NCBI GenBank assembly: GCA_946185205.1
Contig: CAMHIP010000005.1
Location: 1 to 47,713, forward strand
Direction: 5' to 3'
Origin: an uncultured Bacteroidales bacterium
Lineage (GTDB): Bacteria > Bacteroidota > Bacteroidia > Bacteroidales > UBA932
DNA length: 47,713 bases
Shown: in pieces, positions 25,475 to 33,802 of the stretch
Layout: the number at the start of each line of letters is the position of its first letter
Numbering within the stretch: position 1 is the stretch's first letter
Position numbers and translations under genes: made by a program
The notes under the pieces: model-generated
Database searches by the model: none
The model's input: only the letters and a program-made list of their open reading frames with translations
What the model was told of the DNA's origin: nothing

Positions 25475-25482
25475 TAATTTTG
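25475..25482 (+). promoter_or_regulatory. -7 box for STAS-kinase gene
   Basis: TAATTTTG, exact TAnnTTTG match, 16 bases before ATG 25499; no good -33 box. Confidence 0.55.
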
Positions 25483-25498
25483 TAGAAAAGAAAACATC

Positions 25499-26587
25499 AT
25501 GACATCTGTATTCCGCCCTTCCGGCATCCTGGACGCGGCAGCCGCCGAGCGTCTGCTCGACGCTGCGCCCGCCGACCTTTCCTGCATCTTTGATTTCTCC
25601 GATGTGGAGTCCGTCCATTTCGCGGCGCTCCGCCGCCTGATGAACGCCCGCCGCGCCGGGCGGAAATTCAGCATCGTCAACGCCTGCGACGCCGTCGTGG
25701 AGCGTTTCACCGACTCGGGCGTGGGCACCTTCATCGACGTGATCCGCAAGCCCAAGCCGCTGGACATGTCGCAGTATGAAGAATTCGGCGCCAGCTTCAT
25801 GTCCAAGTCCTACAACAGTTTCGACGGAGATGCCATGATCAAGGTCTATGGAGCCAACGCTTCCCGGGAACTGGTCGTGCAGGAGAAAGCCACCGCCCGC
25901 GCCGTGATGCTCTTCGGCATCCCCACCCCGCTGGTCGGCACGCTCTACGAAGACGGGGAGAAGAAGGCCCTCGACTTCGAAAGGATCCCGGGCAAGCGCT
26001 CGCTCTCCCGCATCATGGCCGAAGAGCCGGAGCGGACGGAAGAGATCACCCGCTGCTTCGCCCGCATGTGCCGGCAGCTGCATGCCACGCCCTGCGATCC
26101 CGCCATCTTCCGGGACCGGGTGCAGGTGCACCGGCAGTCGGTCGAGCGCTGTACGGCGTTCACCGATCAGGAGAAGGCCCCCGTCCTGGCTTTCATCGAC
26201 CGCATCCCGGCCGTCACGACCTGCCTGCACGGCGATCTCCAGCCCAGCAACGTGATCCGCACGCCGGAGGGTGAAGACCTCTGGATCGATCTGGGCGACT
26301 TCGGCTACGGGCACCCGCTGCTGGACGTCGCCATGCTGTATTTCCTGACCCGCCTGATCGACGAAGGCCGGGCGCAGCACCTCTTCCACATGGGGCTGGA
26401 CGAGTTGGGGCGGGTGTGGGACATCTTCGCCGATGAATACGCAGAAGCCCGCTCCGCGGAAGCGAAGCAGGCCTTTGAGCGGGAAGTGCTCCCGTTTGCG
26501 GTGCTGCATATGATCTATCTCGGCACCGAAATGGGCTTCGTGCCCGGCATGACGGACCAGATCCGCTCGATGCTCGGGGTCTTCTGA
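25499..26587 (+). CDS. STAS-like domain fused to aminoglycoside-phosphotransferase-like kinase
   Basis: 362 residues. Residues 1-85 resemble a STAS/anti-sigma-antagonist domain (GILDAAAAERLL...FDFSDVESVHFAALRRLMNARRAG...DAVVERF). Residues about 95-355 are an APH/choline-kinase-like domain: CLHGDLQPSNVI with catalytic Asp near 245, and WIDLGDFGYGHPLLDVA carrying the metal-binding aspartate. The kinase half matches the family I know as TIGR02172. It might phosphorylate a small molecule, with the STAS part sensing or docking. Not an aminoglycoside resistance gene by any evidence here. It has its own promoter and is followed by the LD-carboxypeptidase after 40 bases. Confidence 0.75.
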   Translation: MTSVFRPSGILDAAAAERLLDAAPADLSCIFDFSDVESVHFAALRRLMNARRAGRKFSIVNACDAVVERFTDSGVGTFIDVIRKPKPLDMSQYEEFGASFMSKSYNSFDGDAMIKVYGANASRELVVQEKATARAVMLFGIPTPLVGTLYEDGEKKALDFERIPGKRSLSRIMAEEPERTEEITRCFARMCRQLHATPCDPAIFRDRVQVHRQSVERCTAFTDQEKAPVLAFIDRIPAVTTCLHGDLQPSNVIRTPEGEDLWIDLGDFGYGHPLLDVAMLYFLTRLIDEGRAQHLFHMGLDELGRVWDIFADEYAEARSAEAKQAFEREVLPFAVLHMIYLGTEMGFVPGMTDQIRSMLGVF

Positions 26588-26627
26588 TTCCCATCATGTT
26601 TCACGTTTTATAAAGATGGTACCTGAC

Positions 26628-27665
26628 ATGCGCCGGATGCTTTTTTGTTTTTTTTTGTTTATGCTTTCACTTGGAACTTTTGCCCAGACGGCAGCGCCCG
26701 CGTGCCGGGTGCCGGATTTCCTGAAAAAGGGGGACAAGGTCGCCCTGCTCTCCCCTTCTTCCTATGTCCCGCTGGAAGAAGTGGAAGATGCGGCCCGGGT
26801 CCTGAAGAAATGGGGACTGGAGCCGGTCATCGGCGCCTCTGTCGGCCGGAAGGCGGGACTCAATGACGCCGGCACGCTCCAGGAGCGCCTGGACGACCTC
26901 CACCGGGCCCTCGCCGACCCCGAAGTCAAGGCCATCCTGTGCAACCGCGGCGGCTACTCCACCATCCACATGCTGTCCCGTCTGGATCCGGCCGAACTGT
27001 CGGCGCATCCCAAATGGCTGATCGGTTTCAGCGACATCACCACGCTGCACGGGATGGAAGTCAGCGCCGGGGTCATGAGCATCCACGGCACGATGAGCCG
27101 TTTCATCGGCAAATCGAAAGGGAAAGACATCTCCAGCACCGCGCTGCGCGACCTGCTTTTCGGCACCGTCCCCCGATACGAACTGCCGGCCCACCCCTGC
27201 AACATCCCGGGCAAGGCAAGCGGAACGCTGGTCGGCGGCAACCTCTGCACCCTCTATCCGCTGCAGGGCACCGCGGTGGACTTCACCGAACATCCCGAAG
27301 GATTCATCCTCTTCCTGGAGGAGGTCGAGGAGAGCTACCACAACCTGGACCGCATACTCAACAAACTCATCCTGGGCGGCATGATGGAACACTGCAAAGG
27401 GGTCATCCTCGGCTATTTCACCGACTGCCCGGCCGACCGGGACTTCGAGAGCGTCGAGCAGATGTTCCGGCCGTATTTCGAGCCCTACGGCATTCCACTC
27501 CTCTGCGGCTTCCCGGCGGGGCACGACAGCCCCAATCTCCCCCTGATCATGGGCGCACCCGTCACGATGGAAGTGACGGAAACGGGCGCCAGCGTGAGCT
27601 TCGGCCTCCCGGATACGGAGCAGATGGTGCTGCGCATCAAAGAACCACAAATCGTTAACCCATAA
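26628..27665 (+). CDS. LD-carboxypeptidase, S66 family
   Basis: Periplasmic Ser-Glu-His peptidase that trims tetrapeptides in murein recycling. Signal peptide MRRMLFCFFLFMLSLGTFAQ; the catalytic serine is in LIGFSDITTLH, followed by SIHGTM, GGNLCTL, FLEEVEESYHNLDR (Glu) and the histidine in FPAGHD. Full length. Start uncertain: ATG 26616, 26628 and 26637 are in frame; 26628 gives the best signal peptide. Its 5' end contains T6-G-T9-G-T3 (26641-26660). The GH78 gene follows five bases after the stop, so they are likely co-transcribed. Confidence 0.88.
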   Translation: MRRMLFCFFLFMLSLGTFAQTAAPACRVPDFLKKGDKVALLSPSSYVPLEEVEDAARVLKKWGLEPVIGASVGRKAGLNDAGTLQERLDDLHRALADPEVKAILCNRGGYSTIHMLSRLDPAELSAHPKWLIGFSDITTLHGMEVSAGVMSIHGTMSRFIGKSKGKDISSTALRDLLFGTVPRYELPAHPCNIPGKASGTLVGGNLCTLYPLQGTAVDFTEHPEGFILFLEEVEESYHNLDRILNKLILGGMMEHCKGVILGYFTDCPADRDFESVEQMFRPYFEPYGIPLLCGFPAGHDSPNLPLIMGAPVTMEVTETGASVSFGLPDTEQMVLRIKEPQIVNP

Positions 27666-27670
27666 TAACC

Positions 27671-30247
27671 ATGCACACAAAAATCCTGACCCTCCTGGGC
27701 CTGGCAGCCTGCTGCCTGACCCTGTCCTGTACCCGGCAGGACGGTTCCCCCGCCGGCGTCCGCGCCGAAGCGCTTGACGACGCCGCCTGGGCTTCTTCCC
27801 AGTGGATTTCCGCCGCGGACGCACCTGTGGTGACGGAACGCAACGCCCAACGCGCCGCCGACGGTGCCAGCTGGTTCGTCTCGACCGTCACGAACGAGCG
27901 CAAAGTCGTCTCCGCCAAGTGGATGACCACGGGACTGGGCGTCTATGAACTCTACGTGAACGGCCGCCCGGTGGGCTCCGAAATCCTCAAGCCGGGTTTC
28001 ACGCATCCGATCAAGACCCGGCGCTCCTTCACCTACGATATCACGGGCGCCTTCGACGGCAAGGCCGGCGCCCGGAATGTCCTGTCTGCCCAGGTCACGC
28101 CCGGCTGGTGGGCTGACAAAATCGTCACCCCCGGCGGCCGGGAGGGCATGCTGGGGCGCAAATGCGCCTTCCGCGCCGTCCTGGAACTGACCTTCTCCGA
28201 CGGCACGAAACAGCTGCTCGGCACCAACACCACGGACTGGCAGGCAGGCATCGCAGGACCGGTCCTGCACGCCGCCATCTTCGACGGCGAAAGCTATGAC
28301 GCCCGCATCGCCCCGGGATTCGACACGCCGGAGAAGCTTTCCGCCCCGGAAGTCAACACGGAATTCACCGGCGAGATCCTGCCCTCCGAAGGAGCGGAGA
28401 TCTACCTGCGGGAAGACATCTCCCTCTCCCCCGTCCGCGCCTATGTCTGGAAGGAAATCGCGGGAGCGACGGATGACGCTTATGGCAAAGTCGTGATCGC
28501 CAAGGAGTTCGCCGACGGCGAAGCGCTGACGGTACGGCCGGGCGAGACGCTGGTCGTCGATTTCGGGCAGAATGCCGCCGCCGTGCCGGCCTTTGAATTC
28601 AAGGCCGCGGCCGGGACCCTGCTGACCTGCCTGCCGGGCGAACTGCTCAACGACGGGAACGGCGCCCGCAGCCGCGGGATGGACGGTCCCGAAGGCAGCG
28701 TCCACCGGACCAACCTGCGGGCCCAGGACATCGGCATGCGGCTCGAATACACCTTTGCCGGCCAGCCGGACTACGTGTCCTACTACCCGCACTGCACATT
28801 CTTCGGCTACCGCTATGTGTCCATCACCGCCACGGACGAAGTGCAGATCCGCTCACTGAAGTCCGTCCCCGTCACGTCGATCGCGCAGGAGCTGGAGACC
28901 GGTACCCTGTCCACGGGCGACGAAAGCATCAACAAGCTGATTTCCAACACTGTCTGGGGTCAGCGTTCCAACTACCTCTCCGTGCCTACCGACTGCCCGC
29001 AGCGCAACGAGCGCCTGGGCTGGACGGCCGACACGCAGGTTTTCACGGAGACCGGCTCCTTCTTCGCCGACACGGACGCCTTCTTCCACAAATGGATGCG
29101 CGACATGCGCGACTCGCAGAGTGCGCTGGGCGGCTTCCCGGGCGTGGCACCGCTGGCCCAGTACGGCAGCGACATGATGCGTTTGGGCTGGGCCGACGCC
29201 GGCGTGATCGTCCCCTGGACGGTCTGGAAGCAGTTCGGCGACACGGCCATCATCGAGGAGAACTGGGAGGCGATGGAGCATTTCATGCAGCACATCGACG
29301 ACACGAAATACGACCACCGCGCGCTCGTGGCCGAGAACGGCAACTACCAATGGGCCGACTGGCTGAGCTACGAGCCGCTGGAGAGCCACGGCGGCGGTGC
29401 TTTCCGCTATGACAAGGCCGGGAAGCGGGAGCCGCTTCCGGATGCCGTCACCTACTGGAACTACCTGAGCGCCTGCTACTGGGCGATCGACGCTTCGATG
29501 ATGCGCGACATGGCGGCAGCGACCGGACGGGACGCCACCCGCTATGGCGCCATGGTCTCCGCCGCGCAGGACTACCTTCGCAAGACCTTCCTGGACGGCA
29601 GAGGCGGCTTCAAGACGAAGCTGTTCAACACGATGCAGACGCCCGCGCTCTTCGCCCTGCGCTGCGGCCTCGTCGAAGGCGCCGCCCGGGACGCCATGAT
29701 CGCGCGTCTGCGCGAGAATTTCGCCGCCCACGGCGGCTGCCTGCAGACCGGTTTCCTCGGCACCTCCATCCTGATGCAGACCCTCACGGACAACGGGATG
29801 GCGGACCTCGCCTGGGACCTGCTCTTCCAGCGCAAGAACCCGAGCTGGCTGTATTCCGTCGACAACGGCGCCACCACCATCTGGGAGCGCTGGAACAGCT
29901 ATACGCGCGAGCACGGCATGGGCCCCAAGGGCATGAACAGCTTCAACCACTACGCCTACGGCTGCGTCTGCCAGTGGATCTGGGAGACGGCCGCCGGCAT
30001 CGCGGCGGACCCGGCGCAGCCCGGTTTCCGGCACATCATCATGAAGCCCGTCCCCGACAAGCGGCTCGGCCATCTGGATGCCTCCTACGCCTCGGCCGCC
30101 GGCCTGATCCGGAGCGCGTGGAAATACGAGGGCGAGCGCTGGATCTGGGACTTCACCGTCCCGGAAGGCGCCACGGCCACGGTTGCCCTGCCTGACGGCT
30201 CCCCGTCGAAGGAATACGGGCCGGGAAGCCATCACGTTGAGATATAG
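27671..30247 (+). CDS. Alpha-L-rhamnosidase (GH78) lipoprotein
   Basis: Inverting alpha-L-rhamnosidase, 858 residues, exported with a lipoprotein-like signal ending at C20. Order of domains: N-terminal beta sandwich carbohydrate-binding part (about 65-240), central beta domains, (alpha/alpha)6 barrel from about 420 and a C-terminal beta domain. Catalytic blocks: DCPQRNERLGWTADTQVF near 440-457 (acid) and GATTIWERWNSY near 734-745 (base). It would release rhamnose from plant glycosides or pectin-type glycans. Close coupling to an LD-carboxypeptidase is odd and probably incidental. A bidirectional terminator follows. Confidence 0.93.
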   Translation: MHTKILTLLGLAACCLTLSCTRQDGSPAGVRAEALDDAAWASSQWISAADAPVVTERNAQRAADGASWFVSTVTNERKVVSAKWMTTGLGVYELYVNGRPVGSEILKPGFTHPIKTRRSFTYDITGAFDGKAGARNVLSAQVTPGWWADKIVTPGGREGMLGRKCAFRAVLELTFSDGTKQLLGTNTTDWQAGIAGPVLHAAIFDGESYDARIAPGFDTPEKLSAPEVNTEFTGEILPSEGAEIYLREDISLSPVRAYVWKEIAGATDDAYGKVVIAKEFADGEALTVRPGETLVVDFGQNAAAVPAFEFKAAAGTLLTCLPGELLNDGNGARSRGMDGPEGSVHRTNLRAQDIGMRLEYTFAGQPDYVSYYPHCTFFGYRYVSITATDEVQIRSLKSVPVTSIAQELETGTLSTGDESINKLISNTVWGQRSNYLSVPTDCPQRNERLGWTADTQVFTETGSFFADTDAFFHKWMRDMRDSQSALGGFPGVAPLAQYGSDMMRLGWADAGVIVPWTVWKQFGDTAIIEENWEAMEHFMQHIDDTKYDHRALVAENGNYQWADWLSYEPLESHGGGAFRYDKAGKREPLPDAVTYWNYLSACYWAIDASMMRDMAAATGRDATRYGAMVSAAQDYLRKTFLDGRGGFKTKLFNTMQTPALFALRCGLVEGAARDAMIARLRENFAAHGGCLQTGFLGTSILMQTLTDNGMADLAWDLLFQRKNPSWLYSVDNGATTIWERWNSYTREHGMGPKGMNSFNHYAYGCVCQWIWETAAGIAADPAQPGFRHIIMKPVPDKRLGHLDASYASAAGLIRSAWKYEGERWIWDFTVPEGATATVALPDGSPSKEYGPGSHHVEI

Positions 30248-30249
30248 GT

Positions 30250-30276
30250 GTCATTCCGGGCTTGACCCGGAATCTC
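30250..30276 (+). repeat. Full palindromic repeat
   Basis: Best copy: arms ATTCCGGG (30253-30260) and CCCGGAAT (30266-30273), loop CTTGA, flanked by GTC and CTC. It begins three bases after the rhamnosidase stop. Confidence 0.85.
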
Positions 30277-30278
30277 AA

Positions 30279-30319
30279 AAAAGAGACTGCTGCAGAGTAT
30301 CCTTGCAGCAGTCTCTTTT
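30279..30319. terminator. Bidirectional terminator
   Basis: Perfect 16-base stem from AAAAGAGACTGCTGCA (30279-30294) and its complement (30304-30319) with loop GAGTATCCT. A/T tails on both sides serve the convergent rhamnosidase (+) and DUF4890-like (-) genes. Confidence 0.93.
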
Positions 30320-30334
30320 GTATCATGGACCCGA

Positions 30335-30934
30335 TCAGAATCCGCCAGGGCCGCCGAAGCCGCCACCGGGGCCTCCGAATCCACCGCCCGGGCCGCCGGG
30401 GAATCCGCCAGGGCCACCGGGACCACCCGGGAAGCCGCCCTGCATGCCACCGCCCATCTGCTGCTGCATGCGCTGCATCTCCTGCTCACGCTTGCGCTGC
30501 TCCTTGCGGTAGGCCTTGAACTGGTCCTTGTCCAGGATCTCTTTCAGGGCTTTGTCATACTCTTTCTGGTCTTTCTGCATCTGCTGCTGGCGCTCCTGCA
30601 TCTCGGCCATCCGCTCCTGCATCTGGCCGAAGAACTCTTCGCGCTCGGCGTCGGTCATCTTGCGCGGATCCTTGCGCTCCGTGCCTTCGCCGAAGCCTTC
30701 CGGGCGGAACTCCAGTTTGCCGTCATACAGCTTGTTCAGTTCGAGCAGGGCCGCCTGCTGATCGGCGTTCAGGCCGTATTTCTCGGTCATCTGAGCCGTC
30801 TTTTCCTCCGGATTGAGCACCGGGGGCAGTTGGGGACGTCCGCCGGGGCCGGGTTGGCCCTGCGGGGGTTGAGCCGTCAAGCTCGCAGCTCCGGCCACCA
30901 GACCGGCGACTGCCAGAAGAAAGAACTTCTTCAT
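30335..30934 (-). CDS. DUF4890-like secreted protein, Gly-rich tail
   Basis: 199 residues from ATG 30934. Signal peptide (MKKFFLLAVAGLVAGAASLTAQ), a Pro/Gly linker, a helical middle part (about 45-150: TAQMTEKYGLNADQQAALLELNKLYD ... FFGQMQERMAEMQERQQQMQK) with the LTxxQ-like Spy/CpxP flavour of DUF4890, and a tail of PGG/FGG repeats from about 165. Probably a periplasmic stress or chaperone-like protein; function not shown. Upstream is a weak TACATTTC box and a perfect palindrome. Confidence 0.75.
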   Translation of the reverse strand: MKKFFLLAVAGLVAGAASLTAQPPQGQPGPGGRPQLPPVLNPEEKTAQMTEKYGLNADQQAALLELNKLYDGKLEFRPEGFGEGTERKDPRKMTDAEREEFFGQMQERMAEMQERQQQMQKDQKEYDKALKEILDKDQFKAYRKEQRKREQEMQRMQQQMGGGMQGGFPGGPGGPGGFPGGPGGGFGGPGGGFGGPGGF

Positions 30935-30967
30935 CTTATAAATGGGTTTTGTACGCTCCGGAAGGTG

Positions 30968-30984
30968 TTCTTGCAAGAAATGTA
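30968..30984 (-). promoter_or_regulatory. Palindrome overlapping weak promoter of DUF4890-like gene
   Basis: TTCTTGCAAGAA (30968-30979) is a perfect 12-base palindrome. It overlaps a TACATTTC sequence on the minus strand (30984-30977), one mismatch from TAnnTTTG. Its place suits an operator. Confidence 0.4.
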
Positions 30985-30998
30985 CCACTTATGAAAGA

Positions 30999-31030
30999 GA
31001 AATGCCCCGGACCATCGTCCGGAGCATTTC
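30999..31030 (-). terminator. Terminator of tRNA-Cys
   Basis: Stem of seven plus six pairs with one mismatch (GAAATGC/GCATTTC and CCGGAC/GTCCGG), loop CATC, followed on the minus strand by TCTCTTTCAT. It begins two bases beyond the tRNA 3' end. Confidence 0.8.
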
Positions 31031-31032
31031 GG

Positions 31033-31103
31033 AGGTGCGTAGCGGAATCGAACCACTGTGACAGGTTTTGCAGACCTGCGCCTAGCCACTCGGCCAACGC
31101 ACC
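31033..31103 (-). tRNA. tRNA-Cys (anticodon GCA)
   Basis: 71 bases. Acceptor GGTGCGT/ACGCACC, D arm GCC...GGC, anticodon stem CAGGT/ACCTG with loop CTGCAAA (anticodon GCA), T loop TTCGATT, discriminator U73 as expected for cysteine tRNA. CCA is not encoded. Promoter upstream and terminator downstream make it a single-gene unit. Confidence 0.97.
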
Positions 31104-31114
31104 GTTGCGGACTG

Positions 31115-31145
31115 CAAATATAAGCATTTTTCGCGGACTTCCAAA
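31115..31145 (-). promoter_or_regulatory. Consensus promoter of tRNA-Cys
   Basis: On the minus strand TTTG (31145-31142), 19 bases, TATATTTG (31122-31115), ending 11 bases before the tRNA 5' end. Confidence 0.85.
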
Positions 31146-31170
31146 AGTGCGGTCGGAAAAAGACTCCGGA

Positions 31171-31201
31171 TTTGTTTTGTGCCGGGAAATGTGTATTTTT
31201 G
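31171..31201 (+). promoter_or_regulatory. Consensus promoter of plug lipoprotein gene
   Basis: TTTG (31171-31174), 19 bases, TATTTTTG (31194-31201), 21 bases before ATG 31223. Confidence 0.8.
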
Positions 31202-31222
31202 GATGATCAAACACAATACAGT

Positions 31223-31675
31223 ATGAAACGTACCGCCATTCTGGTCCTTGTGGCCGCCCTTGCCTGCTCCTGCGGCACAGGGAAGCTTTATACCGTGCCC
31301 GTAGCGGATCCCGAAGAGGGAGATGTCAACCTGGGTTATCAGAAAGTCCGCCGCCGCGATTCTACGGGTTCCACCGGCACCCTGAAGGTCGAGCGTGCCA
31401 GCGGCTATACCGATATTTACGAATACCTGCGCGGGCGGGTGGCCGGCGTGGAAGTCAACGGCACGAGCATCCGCATCCGCGGGGAGCGTTCCATCCTGGG
31501 CAACAACGAGCCCCTGATCCTGGTGGACGGCATGGTCACCGACGACATCAGCCACATCAGCCCGGAAGAGGTGGACCGCATCGATGTGCTCAAGGACGCC
31601 TCTTCGACCGCCATCTACGGCTCCCGCGGCGCCAACGGCGTCATCCTCATCACCACCCGGAGAAGCGCGAAGTGA
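31223..31675 (+). CDS. Stand-alone TonB-receptor plug domain lipoprotein
   Basis: 150 residues from ATG 31223. Lipoprotein signal (LAALACSC; C15 or C17), short linker, then a complete SusC-like plug domain (about 65-147): DIYEYLRGRVAGVEVNG, SIRIRGERSILGNNEPLILVDGM, ISPEEVDRIDVLKDASSTAIYGSRGANGVILITT. There is no beta-barrel, so it cannot be a transporter by itself; similar barrel-less plug proteins occur in Bacteroidales. It may bind a SusC-type barrel or TonB. The stop overlaps the GTG start of the HAD gene. Confidence 0.85.
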   Translation: MKRTAILVLVAALACSCGTGKLYTVPVADPEEGDVNLGYQKVRRRDSTGSTGTLKVERASGYTDIYEYLRGRVAGVEVNGTSIRIRGERSILGNNEPLILVDGMVTDDISHISPEEVDRIDVLKDASSTAIYGSRGANGVILITTRRSAK

Positions 31676-32292
31676 TCCGGCATATCATCTTTGATTTCGG
31701 GGCGGTGCTCGTGGACTGGGATCCGCGTCACCTGTATGTCCCCTATTTCGGCGACGCCGCCAAGGCGGACTGGTTCCTGACCGAAATCTGCCCCTACGAA
31801 TGGAATACGGAGGCGGACGGCGGACGGCCGCTCGCCGAGATCACGGCCGAACGCGTGGCCCTGTTTCCCGAATGGGAGAAGGAAATCCGGATGTACTACG
31901 GACGCTGGATCGAGATGATGGGCGGCCAGATCCCCGGCATGGAAGCGCTCGTGCGCGAATGCAAGGCCCGGGGCTACGGCGTCTGGGGCCTGACCAACTG
32001 GTCCCGGGAGACCTTCCCGCTGGTGCGGGACCGCTATCCCGTCTTCGGCCTGCTCGACGGCATCGTCGTCTCGGGCGAGGAAATGACGATGAAACCCTTC
32101 CCGCAGATCTACCGCATCCTCCTGGACCGGTACGGCCTGAAGGCGGAGGAATGCGTCTTTATCGACGACAATCCCCGCAATGCTGCCGGCGCGGAGGCCG
32201 TGGGCATTCGGGGCTTGGTTTTCCGCGATGCGGAGCAGCTGCGCGGGGAATTGGCGGATTTGCTGGGAGATTCCTGGCCAAGCCAGGAATGA
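31672..32292 (+). CDS. HAD-superfamily hydrolase
   Basis: 206 residues, YihX-like HAD phosphatase. Motif I FDFGAVLVDWD (D8), motif II LTNW near 108, motif III lysine in TMKPFPQIY, motif IV FIDDNPRN. A helical cap lies between motifs I and II. Start GTG 31672, overlapping the plug gene by four bases (GTGA), so translation is coupled. The last residues (GDSWPSQE) and the stop are encoded by a palindromic repeat, so the native C-terminus has been replaced or extended. Substrate unknown; relatives act on sugar phosphates and FMN. Confidence 0.88.
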   Translation: MIRHIIFDFGAVLVDWDPRHLYVPYFGDAAKADWFLTEICPYEWNTEADGGRPLAEITAERVALFPEWEKEIRMYYGRWIEMMGGQIPGMEALVRECKARGYGVWGLTNWSRETFPLVRDRYPVFGLLDGIVVSGEEMTMKPFPQIYRILLDRYGLKAEECVFIDDNPRNAAGAEAVGIRGLVFRDAEQLRGELADLLGDSWPSQE

Positions 32293-32315
32293 CGCAAGGA
32301 GGCCGGGAATGACGG
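32269..32315 (+). repeat. Palindromic repeat at 3' end of HAD gene, plus half copy
   Basis: Arms ATTCCTGG (32270-32277) and CCAGGAAT (32283-32290), loop CCAAG; then a half copy GGCCGGGAATGACGG (32301-32315) that touches the psd stop. The HAD stop codon TGA lies in the AATGACG part. Confidence 0.75.
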
Positions 32316-32969
32316 TTACAATTCCGCCAGGACCGTTTCGCAGGCGCGGACCTGGTCGCCGACCTTCACGCAGATGCGGGCATCCAGCGGCACGTACATG
32401 TCGATCCGGGAGCCGAACTTGATGATGCCGCACTGCTCCCCTCCCTTCACGGCCAGGCCTTTGCGGGCATAGCAGACGATACGCCGGGCGAATCCGCCCG
32501 CCAGCTGCTTGAAGACGATCTCCTTGCCGAAAGGCGTACGCACCCCCACGCAGGAATGCTCGTTCTCTTCGGAGGCCTTGGGCTTGAAAGCCAGGAAATG
32601 CTCGCCGGGATAATACTGATAATAAACGACTTCTCCATCTACCGGCCAGAAATTGGCGTGCACGTCGAAGAAGTTCATATAGACGGAAATCTGGATGCAC
32701 TCGCGGTCCAGATACTTCGGCTCGAAGACCTTCTCCACGATGACGACTTTTCCGTCCGCCACGGAGACCACGCTGCGCGCTCCGCCAGCCCGGTGGCGCC
32801 GGGGCACACGGAAAAAGAGCGTCTGCCACAGGACAAGCACCAGAACGATCGCGAAAACGGGCCAGCGCACCCAGGGGCTGCGGAAGAGCAGGAAGACCGG
32901 CACCGTCAGGACGATGCCGATGAGCCAGGCCAATGCTACACTGCCGTAGGAATCCCGATCCAGTTTCAT
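32316..32969 (-). CDS. psd: Phosphatidylserine decarboxylase (archaeal-type, short)
   Basis: Makes phosphatidylethanolamine from phosphatidylserine; membrane-bound proenzyme. 217 residues with one or two N-terminal membrane helices (15-53), the MNFFDVHANFWPVDGEV block, and the self-cleavage site KFGS (G186-S187), where the serine becomes the pyruvoyl group. ATG 32969 overlaps cdsA by four bases, joining two consecutive lipid-synthesis genes. The phosphatidylserine synthase that would feed it is not in the window. Confidence 0.93.
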   Translation of the reverse strand: MKLDRDSYGSVALAWLIGIVLTVPVFLLFRSPWVRWPVFAIVLVLVLWQTLFFRVPRRHRAGGARSVVSVADGKVVIVEKVFEPKYLDRECIQISVYMNFFDVHANFWPVDGEVVYYQYYPGEHFLAFKPKASEENEHSCVGVRTPFGKEIVFKQLAGGFARRIVCYARKGLAVKGGEQCGIIKFGSRIDMYVPLDARICVKVGDQVRACETVLAEL

Positions 32970-33802
32970 AACAAACCAGTCAAAAACAGATATACACAAG
33001 CGAGCGGAACAGCGACGAGACTGCTGTCAAAACGATCCAGCATGCCGCCGTGTCCGGGGATGCAGTTGCCGGAATCCTTGACGCCGAAATGGCGTTTCCA
33101 CATCGATTCGAACAGATCCCCGCACACACAGCCGACGCTGACGAGCAGGCCGAGCACCAGGCAGTGGAGCAGCGGGAACGGAAGCCAGGTCAGGAAATGC
33201 AGTCCTGCCGCCGCGGCTACGCAGAAAAAGACACCGCCCCAGAAACCCCACCAGGACTTCTTGGGAGAGATGGAGGGCGCCAGCTTGCGGGCATCCGGCC
33301 GCTGGCCCAGCAGGGAGCCGACACAATAGGCGCCGACATCCGTCATCCAGATCAGGATGAAAAGCGAGAGCATCAGCCAGCCGTCATAGACTTCTCCGTC
33401 CATCATGATCAGCGGGGAAAGACTGACGGGCAGGGCGATATAGAGCAGGCCGGTGTAGATGTAGGTCAGTTCGCCGAATCCTTCGAGAGAAGGCAGGAGC
33501 AGGCTGCTCGCCGGGATCAGGAGCAAGGTCAACAGGGGCAGCATCAGCCAGACCGTGCTCCAGCCGTAGAAGCAATGCCCGGCGACAAACAGGAAGGCCA
33601 TCGCACCCGTGGCGAGTCCGAGCTTCTGCTGAAGCATCATCCGCCCGCCCAGCGCCATCCGGTAGAACTCCTGCAGGGCAACCCACAGGATGATGACGAA
33701 AAGGGCGCCGAATGCCGTCCGGTCCCAGATGAGACCGAAAACCATCACGGCCAGGAAAACGATGCCGGTCAGGGTCCGGACCCAGAAATTACTCATTTTC
33801 AT
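32966..33802 (-). CDS. cdsA: Phosphatidate cytidylyltransferase
   Basis: Makes CDP-diacylglycerol from phosphatidic acid and CTP, the precursor of all phospholipids. 278 residues, about seven membrane helices. The family signature is complete: SMWKRHFGVKDSGNCIPGHGGMLDR at about 236-260. ATG 33802 or 33796 are both possible (MKMSNF); each overlaps the ftsH end. Operon order ftsH - cdsA - psd. Confidence 0.95.
   Translation of the reverse strand: MKMSNFWVRTLTGIVFLAVMVFGLIWDRTAFGALFVIILWVALQEFYRMALGGRMMLQQKLGLATGAMAFLFVAGHCFYGWSTVWLMLPLLTLLLIPASSLLLPSLEGFGELTYIYTGLLYIALPVSLSPLIMMDGEVYDGWLMLSLFILIWMTDVGAYCVGSLLGQRPDARKLAPSISPKKSWWGFWGGVFFCVAAAAGLHFLTWLPFPLLHCLVLGLLVSVGCVCGDLFESMWKRHFGVKDSGNCIPGHGGMLDRFDSSLVAVPLACVYLFLTGLL

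Noticed and set aside
25499..26587. Aminoglycoside resistance gene
   Set aside because: Kinase domain is APH-like but has a STAS-like N-terminus and a chromosomal setting; no resistance family match is evident.
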